DNA from: Enterocytospora artemiae
Lineage: Eukaryota; Microsporidia
Reading direction: 5' to 3'
Assembly (NCBI GenBank): GCA_038659295.1
Contig: JASNGC010000004.1
Span: 62,001-126,000, forward strand
DNA: 64,000 bases
Part shown: positions 30,111 to 39,920 of the stretch, one piece after another
How the letters are laid out: every line of letters starts with the position of its first letter
Position numbering within the stretch: position 1 is the stretch's first letter
The notes under the pieces: model-generated
What the model saw: the letters and a program-made list of their open reading frames with translations, nothing else
The model's database searches: none
Told to the model about the DNA's origin: nothing
Position numbers and translations under genes: made by a program

Positions 30111-32153
30111 TTAATCATGCAAATCACTAGCTTCAACATAAGCACTGCAATATGGGCATACATTATTCTTTTCTAGCCAACTAATAAGGCATTTTGAATG
30201 ATAAATATGCTGACACCTCATGACCATACACTGTGATTTTGGCTTGAAATCATCTAAACATATTAGGCATACTGGCTGCTCACAGTTTAATGTTGAATTC
30301 CGGGGGTTCTTATCATCCACACTATTTGAATCAATTTTTATTTCCGGGATATCCCGGAATAAAATTCTTTTGAATATTGCTTTGACCTCAGTTGGTAAGT
30401 ACTGTTTTTTCCTTGGGGTAATTAATCTTTCCTTGTAAACCTTATTCATGATGTATTTGATCATTGCCATCTCAACATTATTTAGAAGCAGGAGAGTAAA
30501 AATGCTCACCTGGGTTTCAATAAATGACTGCGAATTAATATGATGTCTGATCTCCGTTAAGTCAAAATCATCATGTTTCAATAAATTATCTGTAAATATT
30601 CTTTTATGAGTTAGAGAAACGCATCTGGCATCATATCGATAATTTATAACATTTGAGCTTCTTGAAAGGGCTTTGGCATTTTTACCTTGAGATTTTCTGC
30701 TTATTTTGGCATTATTATTTTGGATCCTATCAAAATAATTTACTGATTTCAATTCATGGAGTATTTTGTCAAACATACTTCCAACCACGCTACCAGTATT
30801 GATGAATCCTTCAGAATCTAAAAGTATATTCTCAATTTTTTTATCATAGAAATTAAATAGAAGAGCTACTGTTTTGTATTGTAGGGTCAGTCTAGGAATA
30901 TCACTGGGACTCACAAAGAAAAGTAAGGTGATTGGCCTATCTTTAATAAGTTTTGCAGTATTTTTCATGGTTAAAATTTCAGACCTCTTGCTCACAGAAC
31001 TTCCGTTTTGACTAGGAGTATCTGTTTGAGATTCGCCAACTCTCGACACTAAACTATTGGATTCCTCATCTAAAATTTCTACTGATAGATTATGATCATT
31101 ATAGTATGTAACCATATATAACTCTGGCAAATTGAATGAATGAGGGCTGAGTTGATGTATGGCAGAATCTTCCTGAAAATTTTGTTGGTATCCAGGAGTA
31201 GAAATATCTTGGCTTGGACTCATTATACCAATTTCTCCCTTCAAGGTTCTTCTTTCAATAGCACAAACTGTTTGATGAATGTCCCTGCAGATGATCTTGA
31301 TATTCTCTAATCCAAATTGTTTAATCCTCATATATCTAAAATCAGAAGATTCAACGTGTGTAATCACGATTCTGCACTTATCTGCAATACTACTGATGTA
31401 GTCCTCAATATCCTGTAGAAACTCAACCACATTCGTAAAATCAAAATAAAAAATAAACAATTCACTCAGAAACTCACCCAAAAATCTTCCATATGGCGTG
31501 GACCGGATTGTTATTGTAGGACCATTTCTCTGCATATTGAAATTGTGATCTGTATTCTCATCGTTTTCAATGAACTGATCATTGGACTCATCCTCAATCC
31601 TATTGTAATGCATGGGTTGGTTTATAGAAAAATTTGAAAAGTCCATTACTTGGTCTACCTCGTGATCGTAAGAAAAAGGAAAATAGTTTTCTGTGAGGAC
31701 AACCTCATCTGATTCAGAGATAAAATTTATAGAATTTTCCAGGGCTAAAGCTTCTGATGAGGATGTATACTCATTATAGGTGTTCATATTATTGGAAGAT
31801 AGGGCAAATTCAAAGTTCTCTGAATGGGATTTCAAATCATCGGAATACAACCCACTAATACTAGTGGATAAATCTTTTCTATTTTCTTCTTCTCCGCTAT
31901 CCAGGCCGGTTTCATTATCTTGACTGAAGTCTATATCTATCTGTATAGATGAGTCAATAAAATTCCAATCAATATTTTCAAAGGATTGTTCTATTTTAAC
32001 ATCCAAAGAGTCACTGTGAGGATCACAATCGGATTCAAATATCAAGGCATCTGATTCCTCATATTTTGGAATATCGTCCACATTATCCATATTTGAGCTA
32101 CTTGTGTTTGAAATCAAAGAACCATTGAGCTTATCTCTTTTCCTTTGGTACAT
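30111..32153 (-). CDS. RING-H2 E3 ubiquitin ligase with long acidic N-terminus
   Basis: A 680-residue protein with a C-terminal RING-H2 finger at residues 629-669. It begins CLICLDDF, has MRCQHIYHSKCLISWL in the centre, and ends VCPYC (C3H2C3). Residues 1-210 are acidic and Ser/Asn-rich, probably disordered. A central block near 220-310 (YGRFLGEFLSELFIFYFDFT) looks folded. No membrane segment is evident, so it is likely a soluble ligase. This arrangement is common to RNF126/PJA-like proteins, but the N-terminal zinc finger of RNF126 is absent. The substrate is unknown. CCCC lies three bases before the ATG. Confidence 0.85.
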   Translation of the reverse strand: MYQRKRDKLNGSLISNTSSSNMDNVDDIPKYEESDALIFESDCDPHSDSLDVKIEQSFENIDWNFIDSSIQIDIDFSQDNETGLDSGEEENRKDLSTSISGLYSDDLKSHSENFEFALSSNNMNTYNEYTSSSEALALENSINFISESDEVVLTENYFPFSYDHEVDQVMDFSNFSINQPMHYNRIEDESNDQFIENDENTDHNFNMQRNGPTITIRSTPYGRFLGEFLSELFIFYFDFTNVVEFLQDIEDYISSIADKCRIVITHVESSDFRYMRIKQFGLENIKIICRDIHQTVCAIERRTLKGEIGIMSPSQDISTPGYQQNFQEDSAIHQLSPHSFNLPELYMVTYYNDHNLSVEILDEESNSLVSRVGESQTDTPSQNGSSVSKRSEILTMKNTAKLIKDRPITLLFFVSPSDIPRLTLQYKTVALLFNFYDKKIENILLDSEGFINTGSVVGSMFDKILHELKSVNYFDRIQNNNAKISRKSQGKNAKALSRSSNVINYRYDARCVSLTHKRIFTDNLLKHDDFDLTEIRHHINSQSFIETQVSIFTLLLLNNVEMAMIKYIMNKVYKERLITPRKKQYLPTEVKAIFKRILFRDIPEIKIDSNSVDDKNPRNSTLNCEQPVCLICLDDFKPKSQCMVMRCQHIYHSKCLISWLEKNNVCPYCSAYVEASDLHD

Positions 32154-32572
32154 TTAGGGGATGACTCGCTTATTTTTATTAGAAACTAAAACACTAATGC
32201 TTGACAAAAAAGAGTATGTAAAATATTAAGAGTTGATTGGTCTTTGCCAAAATGGCCAAACTATCTTACGTTATAACCTTTAATGATCTAATAAATAATC
32301 TACATCTTGAATATGGAATTAAATTGATACTACTACCTTATTCATTTATTTATTGCTCAAAACTATATCTATTAAATAATTGGCAGATTGTTAATATTAG
32401 ATTAAGCATTTCTATGCAATAACGTCAAACGCTGATGCCTGTGAAAACAAATCTTGTCTCAAGTATTGGGTAGCTTACTTTTGAAAACCATAGTATAGTT
32501 GCTTGCCGTTATTATTTTGTTTACATCGCAGCATAATCCCTATTAATTTTATTGTTTGAATATTTTTAGCCC
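32154..32572. other. Intergenic, no supported gene
   Basis: Divergent promoter region of the RING-H2 gene and the gene at 32573. A 56-codon plus-strand ORF (32252-32422) lacks a CCC signal and shows no motif. Confidence 0.4.
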
Positions 32573-32932
32573 ATGAATTTTTCTTCATTGCTATACATCT
32601 GTTTTGCATTTGCAACGATGGAAGAGGCACTTTCCAGACTTGGATATTACAGATCGCGTCTTTGTGAGACTGGTGAGAGTTTCCGCAAATTTGCAGGAGT
32701 CCATTTATCCAAGGCAGAAAAGGTATATTCCCAATTAAAAGAGCGGGTTACTTTGAAAATTAAAGAAGTATATTTGAACTATGTAAGCCCAAAAATACAA
32801 AGGGAGCAAAGAACTAAGGAGCTTACGGCAGAGGAGTTCAAGAAGAAAATTGATGAGATTGTTAAAAAAAGTAAGGAAATTAAGGAGGATCAAGAAAAAA
32901 AAGAGGAGCAGATAAGAACAGATACCTTATAA
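32573..32932 (+). CDS. Small protein with hydrophobic N-terminus and charged helical body
   Basis: ATG preceded directly by CCC. The first 15 residues (MNFSSLLYICFAFAT) resemble a signal peptide or anchor. The remaining 100 residues are strongly charged and helical (SKAEKVYSQLKERVTLKIKE then FKKKIDEIVKKSKEIKEDQE), consistent with coiled coil. An in-frame ATG after the hydrophobic stretch could give a soluble form. No family is recognised. The stop TAA overlaps AATAAA, giving a minimal 3' UTR. Confidence 0.65.
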   Translation: MNFSSLLYICFAFATMEEALSRLGYYRSRLCETGESFRKFAGVHLSKAEKVYSQLKERVTLKIKEVYLNYVSPKIQREQRTKELTAEEFKKKIDEIVKKSKEIKEDQEKKEEQIRTDTL

Positions 32933-33235
32933 ATAAAGTCTTTTTACATTTATTGATTACGATAGGATTGAGTTTGATCTTGGTTTTGATTTGCTGGTTG
33001 AAGAAAAGTTCCTCTTTCGGTGCAGGTCTCTGATGAATCTAGGAGTCCTCACTGATATATCTGGTAATAAATGAATTATGCTTGAGTTCACTGCCTAGTC
33101 GAGTATCAGAGTTGATGTTTGTCATGAATGCAGTATTAGGTTTCCTTCATATATGATGTTTTCTTTAAACTGCTTGTTACAATTTCTTTTTACTATAACT
33201 ATTTAACTTTTGTTTTATGTTACCAAATTTTACCC
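32933..33235. other. Intergenic with possible structured RNA
   Basis: Three nested complementary segments at 33028-33111 could form a long hairpin. See findings. No ORF. Confidence 0.35.
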
Positions 33236-33604
33236 ATGGCTATAAAGCATGTTATGAAGCTTACAGAAATAACAAATACACCCAGGAAGAAGAAGGCATT
33301 AGAGGAAGACAAGGTTACAAGAGACGATGAAATTGAATGGTTAAATTTAACTGAAAGCATCAGACTCGATTTTCTATACCCAGAAGAATATAAATGCGAC
33401 AAGGATAGCTTGGATCAGAGGAAAGATATTGAGTATCATGGACAATATGGTGAGGATACAAGTACTGAAGATAATGGCTTTGATTTTAAAAACGAATCTT
33501 CTATCATCTATAGTGATAATCTGATAGACGATAGATATTCGTTTGAAGGGGACTCGGATATTTTTCAAGAATACCAAGCAGAGATATCTGAAAATGATGT
33601 TTAA
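33236..33604 (+). CDS. Small acidic protein, unknown
   Basis: A 122-residue frame whose ATG directly follows CCC. A short basic N-terminus (PRKKKALEEDK) leads into an acidic remainder rich in Asp, Glu, Ser and Tyr, with a possible folded motif EIEWLNLTESIRLDFLYPEE. No family is recognised. Start signal and composition support coding. An alternative is that it is a short regulatory partner in a nuclear complex, but nothing shows this. Confidence 0.65.
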   Translation: MAIKHVMKLTEITNTPRKKKALEEDKVTRDDEIEWLNLTESIRLDFLYPEEYKCDKDSLDQRKDIEYHGQYGEDTSTEDNGFDFKNESSIIYSDNLIDDRYSFEGDSDIFQEYQAEISENDV

Positions 33605-34046
33605 AATAAACTACTTGTATTATTTGAAAATATTCACTCGCTAGGAGCAGATCCTATGAAATCAGTGCCTAATTCTAATCCAACTCACACAGGAGTGCAA
33701 ATTTAATACTTCTTAATAATATGGCTTATCAAAGGATAGCAACTACAATAACACTCTAACAAATATTAATGATATGAAAGAACTGTTCAAATATGGCAAT
33801 CCATGATTGGTAATCCCATTTCCATGTAAATTAATAAATAGTTGGTTGGCAGTACTAAAATTGTTTCATCAGTATGATTCAATTTCACAAAATCTACCAA
33901 GCGGTAATATGTGATATATTTCAAAATAACCTTGACTTGGTTGATTGGCAATATCCTTATAGAAAGTCGCAAGTATTCTGCAAATACTAAGTTTCATTTC
34001 TTTCATACAGTACACTATATTTTGTATTGTGCAGGTACCCCCATAA
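33605..34046. other. Intergenic, no supported gene
   Basis: Several short frames begin with GTG only. A CCCCC tract at 34038-34042 serves as the start signal of the next gene. Confidence 0.45.
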
Positions 34047-36140
34047 ATGCTTACCACTATCACGGTATTCCATTCGTCCACAAATTCATTCCCACTACTG
34101 TATACGCTTTATCATAGAAACCTGTTTTTAAATATCCGTTTTGTTCGCTCATCACTCTCCATCTTTTCCACATCTCCAGATTTTTATTCGATGGTATGCT
34201 CAGGAACCGTAGTTTTTTCACTAACCAGTTTTTCGGAAACCAAGAAACACAAAAACACTAAAGACATGAGTAGCACTGAAAAGGAGCCACATAACTATTT
34301 TCCACAAAGTACAAAGCATTTCAGCACCACCTTAAACGCGCTATCTTCTGACTCTACAAAAATAGATAATAACAAACCAAATCATGCGAGCGGTTCTTCA
34401 GAAATATCCTTTGAGGAATATAAGCCACTATTGTTGGAATTTCTTGATGTATTCTTAGACATAAGCTATGGCAATATAACTTCTAAAATGGGATTGATCA
34501 GATATGGCTTTAAAACCAACAACTTGGCTGTTGCATCAGTGCATTTACAAAGCATTCCTTCGACCCCTGAAATAGAACTTCTTAAAATTTATATCGATAA
34601 GTGTTGTAAAAAAGACGAGGTAACGGGTAGAATATTTGGTAGAAAACTTTTTGAACGCTTTTATATTTATGATGAATGCCCAGTTGATTATAAAATACAA
34701 GATTCTGACGGCTATAACTTTGAGAATTTGTCTAATTATCATGGGAGTTTTCATAGAACAAAATTAGAAAACAATGAAAATTTGTCTTTTGAAAACTCCA
34801 AAGCCTTGGATAGTGATAGGATTTTGTTCAATATTTCTCAGGTATCTAATGAAGCATCTAGAGTAATATTTATCATAGAATTATTGGAGTTTATTCCAAC
34901 GGATCAATTTTTATGGTTATTGGAGAATATCCAAAAAAGACATCTGAAAATTTATTTGGGATTTGTCCTTGTAAGAAGGCTTAACCAAATAGGAAAAACA
35001 AGGTTAATAGTGCTGATTCTTTGGATTATTTATGAATCGAGCGGAGGAGAAATATTTCTTAAATTGAAGATACGTGAAACTTTAGAAAAGTTTGTAGTGG
35101 ATGCCGGTTTGGATTTTACCGGATCTATTATGAGAGAAATGAATGAAAGAGAGATCAACAGATATGGAAAATCACTTCACACAAATTATAAAATTTTCCC
35201 TGATTATAGCATATCCCTGGAAAATGAAAAAAATACAATAACTCCATCATTTTTTAAAACTAAGTATAAATTAATTAACAAATGCAGCATTGTAAAGTCA
35301 TTCCAGTCTATTTTAGTAGAAAGTGGGAATGATATATTTGAGAACTCTATTGTTAAAAAAAAGTTATCAAAAATCTTCAGAAACAGGTTAAAAATTCAAA
35401 ATGTAGATGAGGTTTACATAAGCTTGATGAAAATTGGAATAATCTGCGAACATTACTCAGGTGATTCATTATCAAGATATCCTCATGGAAGATGTAAGGT
35501 TGCTGAAAAATTCGTTCCAATCTATAGCTCTGATAGGATTATTCTCGTTTCCATAGGCAACTGCAGAATAAGAATAGTATCTTTTATAGGTAGTGATGGC
35601 ACGGAGTATGAAACTGAGCCAATAGAATTTGAAAGGATTAAAATAGCGGGAGATTCTTCTGATGTCAAAGTTATGTCACAAAATAACAATCCCAGCCCTG
35701 ATGAAATATCAACCGATTCAAGGATCTTTGAAAACTGCAATTTAAACGATTTTGGGGATCCATTGAACAGGAAGACTGTAACAAGCCCTGAAAAATGGAG
35801 CAATGAAATATATAGTGGGAGAGAAGAAATAGGCATTCAAGAAATACGAACTATCCACGAAACTTTTTTTGGGATGGATAAATGTCCAGATACCTTTGAT
35901 GTGAAATTTATTACATGTGAAACGATTGGATCTAAAAGAATTTATAAATTTCAAAACAAAAACTGCCGAAGTGTTGTTATGAAAACAGTAGATTCCGAAG
36001 ATGGTATAGTTATAATGAGGTCATCAGATGCAGAACTAATTTTTGAATTAGACGTCAAGATAAATCAATTTTTTCTGATAATAGAGTTGACAAAAGACGG
36101 GACAATATGTGAGGAAATAGTGTTTAACGGAATATTCTAG
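34047..36140 (+). CDS. Large unknown protein (697 aa), helical middle, beta-rich end
   Basis: The first ATG follows CCCCCATAA, a strong start signal. It gives an N-terminus rich in Ser/Thr/Phe/Arg and nearly free of acidic residues for about 48 residues. An in-frame ATG at 34266 (MSSTEKEPHN) would give a 624-residue form. Residues about 120-190 and 260-360 are helical and may be repeats (EASRVIFIIELLEFIPTDQF then ILWIIYESSGGEIFLKLKIR). The last 200 residues are beta-rich, with Asp/Ser linkers. I recognise no family. The acidic-poor start could be an organelle targeting signal, but this is inference. Confidence 0.8.
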   Translation: MLTTITVFHSSTNSFPLLYTLYHRNLFLNIRFVRSSLSIFSTSPDFYSMVCSGTVVFSLTSFSETKKHKNTKDMSSTEKEPHNYFPQSTKHFSTTLNALSSDSTKIDNNKPNHASGSSEISFEEYKPLLLEFLDVFLDISYGNITSKMGLIRYGFKTNNLAVASVHLQSIPSTPEIELLKIYIDKCCKKDEVTGRIFGRKLFERFYIYDECPVDYKIQDSDGYNFENLSNYHGSFHRTKLENNENLSFENSKALDSDRILFNISQVSNEASRVIFIIELLEFIPTDQFLWLLENIQKRHLKIYLGFVLVRRLNQIGKTRLIVLILWIIYESSGGEIFLKLKIRETLEKFVVDAGLDFTGSIMREMNEREINRYGKSLHTNYKIFPDYSISLENEKNTITPSFFKTKYKLINKCSIVKSFQSILVESGNDIFENSIVKKKLSKIFRNRLKIQNVDEVYISLMKIGIICEHYSGDSLSRYPHGRCKVAEKFVPIYSSDRIILVSIGNCRIRIVSFIGSDGTEYETEPIEFERIKIAGDSSDVKVMSQNNNPSPDEISTDSRIFENCNLNDFGDPLNRKTVTSPEKWSNEIYSGREEIGIQEIRTIHETFFGMDKCPDTFDVKFITCETIGSKRIYKFQNKNCRSVVMKTVDSEDGIVIMRSSDAELIFELDVKINQFFLIIELTKDGTICEEIVFNGIF

Positions 36141-36769
36141 CGATTATATGCCATCTTATTAATTTAGTTTTCTCTTTTGGAAACATATTGTTTAATATAA
36201 CAATCGAGGTCGGAGATCCAAAACTATTTTTACATGTATTACCATTAGTTAAAACTGTTCAATAAATATTAATACCTTTAATGGTTAAAATAATTTCAGT
36301 AGTTCGAATATTTTAAGCTATTTAAAGTTGATTAAATTGATCAGCTGTTATTTTTTAAAACTATTTGTTTATTCGTTTCTGAAATACCAACTCAACTTTT
36401 AAAATTATGACAATCCCAGGGCACTACTTTAACATATATAATAGTTTGTATGATGAGGACCGTATTTGTTTATATTCATTTAGGGGATAACATGTGGTTA
36501 ATAATACTGAAAATTAATTTGCTACGGGTAAAATCAATATGTATGTTACAAAACAAAATCTCAATAGTGTTATGGATAAAGTGACTTATCTTGTTATTTA
36601 AATATTGATCTGTTAAATGGCCTAAACACAAGTAACCATGAATAATCACCCAAGTACTATTTCTAAATATGATAAAAGATACTCTTGTTATATTATATAT
36701 ATGGCATGAGGCCAATGAACATTATTTTTTAGGTGTTGTCGAATTTGATTTTTATTTTTATCCTTCAAA
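36141..36769. other. Intergenic, no supported gene
   Basis: An ATGATGA at 36450 and a CTGA at 36507 are spaced like snoRNA boxes but lack a terminal stem and inner boxes. No ORF with a start signal. Confidence 0.4.
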
Positions 36770-39763
36770 ATGGATGGTGACACTGAGAGTTTTGAAACTA
36801 ATGATTTTTTTATTCGTGCAATCAAGGATTATCATAAGTCAAAGGAGCCTTCTATATCAGATAAGTCAGCGGAACTTGACAACAAGGAGAATTCTAAATT
36901 AGGAGAATCGAAATTTTCAGACCCAGTTGTAATTAACCAAAAAATGCACTATAACACCATGAACAATACAAACGGCAAATATATAAATCATTATCCTATA
37001 AGTTGTGACAGCATCGAGTTGGACAATATCTTTATAAATGATAGGGTCAACAGTAGCTTTATAGAAGATGATTGCTTATTCATGTCATCAAGCAGTGAAA
37101 AAAATGATATAATTGACTATGAGACTGGAGATATGGTGGAAAATCTTCATTCGCTAAAACAGATAAGTATAGCTGAACCACCCTTAACAAACGAGGTATC
37201 TTCAGTTCCAACAAGTTTATTTTCCCTTGATGATTGCACGAATGGTATACTTGAAGAGACAAAGCAACTATGGGATTCTTTATGTGAAAACAAAACAAAT
37301 CTTTCGAAAAAACACGAATCTCACACGAGTAAAAACCCAATTTATATAGATGAAGTAACACCAATTGCGGATTCTAAAAGTGAAGAAGTATTAATTATCC
37401 AACATGAAGAATCAAAAACAGATGATGATTTATTCATCCACAGATCCTATACAGAAAATATTGCCAATTGTGATTTTATAGACGATCGACTAAACTCTTA
37501 TTCTTCTATTATAAGATCACCAACTCACAGCACACACCTATCTAATGTACCTAATAAAAATGTCCAAACTTATAAGGATCAAAGAGAGCGTCACAGTAAT
37601 TTTCCAGTAGCTTCGGATGATTCTGTAATTGAAATTATTAGTGAGACATACTGTAACGAAGATTCTCAGGTAATTATTTATTCGAGCTCAGATGTTGGGT
37701 GTGAAGATGGCCAAGTATCCCATAAATATGCAGATAAAGGATCAATTTACAATACAACATTTCACGAAGAGGACAATGTTATTCCAGACAGCAATCTTCA
37801 ATCATTCCCAATAGGAAACAATCGGGATTTTGCACATAGTTGCTCTTTTGAAGATGATCAAGATTTTATTAGCAATTGCACCTTAGAAAATGAATCCATG
37901 ATGTATCTGGACAATGTTTTAAAGACTGAACCTCCTAAAGACAAGCAGACTGCATTTTTGAGGGAGATTTTCAAATTAGAGCATTTCAGAGGTAACCAGG
38001 AAGAAATTATTAAGGCCTCATTGGCTGGGCATGATGTATTTGTCTTAATGCCAACAGGCGGAGGGAAAAGTGTATGTTATCAGCTTCCTGGTTTGATGCA
38101 GGAAGGTATTACCATCATTGTTTCCCCATTATTATCGTTAATCCAGGACCAAATCACGAATCTTCTCAATAAAAATATCCCTGCAGTTGCATTAAATTCT
38201 CAATGCACACATTCGGAAAAAGAAACAATAATAAATGCAATAGCAACAGGACATTCAGTAAAGTTGGTTTATGTAACACCGGAGTTGTTGAACAATAGTG
38301 GCAGGTTCAAATTAGTGATGAAAAGTTTATATGCAGAAAAACGTCTATGTAAATTTGTAATTGATGAGGCTCACTGTGTTAGTCAGTGGGGGCATGATTT
38401 TAGGCCTGATTATCACGAGTTAGGGAAATTGAAGCGGGAGTTCCCAGAAGTTCCTATGATAGCACTTACAGCTACGGCTACAAAAAAGGTTGAAATCGAT
38501 ATTCTAAGTGTCCTAAACATGAGAAACCCCAAAATATTCCGTCAGTCTTTTAATCGTCCAAATATAAAATATTATGTTATCGATAAATCAAAGAAGACCA
38601 CACTTGATATTGTATCGTTTGTACATACATATTACCCAGACTCGCCAGGAATAATATATTGCACCTCAAAGAAAGCATGCGAGGAAATGTCAGAAACGCT
38701 TAACGAACACCTGAAAACCACATATTACCATGCGGGACTATCAAAAAAAGAAAGAACGCGTGTTCAAGAGATGTGGAATGATGGATCGATCAATATAATT
38801 GTAGCGACCATTGCATTTGGGATGGGAATTGACAAAGCAGACGTAAGATTTGTAATCCATTATTCATTGCCAAAAAGTTTAGAAGGATACTATCAAGAAA
38901 CAGGAAGGGCAGGGAGAGATGGGTTGGAAAGTGTGTGTATAATGTATTATAATTTTGCAGATACAAAGACCATCGAATTTTTGATTCAGAAAAATTTCCA
39001 GGCCACTTATGAACAGAAACAGAGGCAAAGGGAGGAGTTAAAGTATGTTGTCCAGTACTGCGAGAACAAGAGTGATTGCAGAAGGACACAAGTTTTAAGG
39101 CATTTTGATGAACAGTTTGATCCGAAGGATTGTAGAAAGACTTGTGATAATTGTGAAAAAAATCTTAAAAACAAAAAAGACTACACCAAAGAAGCAAGAG
39201 AATTGGTTGAAATGATCAGAAGAGCAGACAAAATATCATTGATCCAGGCTACAGATGCATACCGAGGCTCAAAAAACAAAAAGAGCCAAGAGTTCTCCAG
39301 TTGTCTTAACTTTGGAAACGGAAAGCTGCTTACCAGAACAACCGTTACCAGAATCCTTCAGCATCTAATTTCAGTTGGTATTTTGGAAAATAGAATTACC
39401 ACAACAGGAAATAGCAAATTTGCACATTCCTATCTAGTAGCAAAGAATAGATTAATTTCCAAAGTTGAACTAATATTAGATGAAGAAACTTCGGATAAAG
39501 TATCTTTCAACAACATCACAATGTCCAATAACAAACCTAGAATTAAAAACAAAAAGAATTATGGCTTTCCTTCAGAGTCTGAAGTGGTTTATCATGATTT
39601 CAAAACAAAGACAGCACCCGAGCAGGGCATCTGTTCATCAACTAAAAAACCTGTTAAAACAAAGAGATCGTCGAAATTGGCACAGAAATATATTGTTAAT
39701 GAGGCAGATGAGCTTATAAACAATACTAATGAAATAGTTCAGCACTTAAAGAAAAAAAGGTAG
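36770..39763 (+). CDS. RecQ-family DNA helicase, Sgs1/BLM type
   Basis: An ATP-dependent 3'-5' DNA helicase that resolves recombination and replication intermediates. The long N-terminus (about 390 residues) is acidic and disordered. It holds SIM-like patches at residues 205-214, 285-292 and 300-308. The helicase core has FRGNQEEII (motif 0), MPTGGGKS (Walker A, 427-434), DEAH (532-535) followed by CVSQWGHDFRP (aromatic loop), ALTATAT, and YYQETGRAGRDG (motif VI). The RecQ zinc site (YCENKSDCRRTQVLRHF then CDNCEKN) and an RQC winged helix (ISLIQATDAYRGSKNKKSQE) follow. I see no HRDC domain. Disordered N-terminus plus RQC is the Sgs1/BLM design; 997 residues against 1447 in yeast. Confidence 0.95.
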   Translation: MDGDTESFETNDFFIRAIKDYHKSKEPSISDKSAELDNKENSKLGESKFSDPVVINQKMHYNTMNNTNGKYINHYPISCDSIELDNIFINDRVNSSFIEDDCLFMSSSSEKNDIIDYETGDMVENLHSLKQISIAEPPLTNEVSSVPTSLFSLDDCTNGILEETKQLWDSLCENKTNLSKKHESHTSKNPIYIDEVTPIADSKSEEVLIIQHEESKTDDDLFIHRSYTENIANCDFIDDRLNSYSSIIRSPTHSTHLSNVPNKNVQTYKDQRERHSNFPVASDDSVIEIISETYCNEDSQVIIYSSSDVGCEDGQVSHKYADKGSIYNTTFHEEDNVIPDSNLQSFPIGNNRDFAHSCSFEDDQDFISNCTLENESMMYLDNVLKTEPPKDKQTAFLREIFKLEHFRGNQEEIIKASLAGHDVFVLMPTGGGKSVCYQLPGLMQEGITIIVSPLLSLIQDQITNLLNKNIPAVALNSQCTHSEKETIINAIATGHSVKLVYVTPELLNNSGRFKLVMKSLYAEKRLCKFVIDEAHCVSQWGHDFRPDYHELGKLKREFPEVPMIALTATATKKVEIDILSVLNMRNPKIFRQSFNRPNIKYYVIDKSKKTTLDIVSFVHTYYPDSPGIIYCTSKKACEEMSETLNEHLKTTYYHAGLSKKERTRVQEMWNDGSINIIVATIAFGMGIDKADVRFVIHYSLPKSLEGYYQETGRAGRDGLESVCIMYYNFADTKTIEFLIQKNFQATYEQKQRQREELKYVVQYCENKSDCRRTQVLRHFDEQFDPKDCRKTCDNCEKNLKNKKDYTKEARELVEMIRRADKISLIQATDAYRGSKNKKSQEFSSCLNFGNGKLLTRTTVTRILQHLISVGILENRITTTGNSKFAHSYLVAKNRLISKVELILDEETSDKVSFNNITMSNNKPRIKNKKNYGFPSESEVVYHDFKTKTAPEQGICSSTKKPVKTKRSSKLAQKYIVNEADELINNTNEIVQHLKKKR

Positions 39764-39920
39764 GCTTCCATTGCCCAAATTACTAACAAATACAATAAAC
39801 TAGTGCTTATTCTATATATTAATCATCATTTTTAATTTTTGTTGATTGTAGGGGATATCTGATATAGTGTAAGCTATGTGTTTTTTATATTATATTTATT
39901 TACTATTACGACGATAAAAT

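Noticed and set aside
36450..36510. ATGATGA and CTGA spaced like a C/D snoRNA
   Set aside because: No terminal stem, no inner D'/C' boxes and no recognisable rRNA match.
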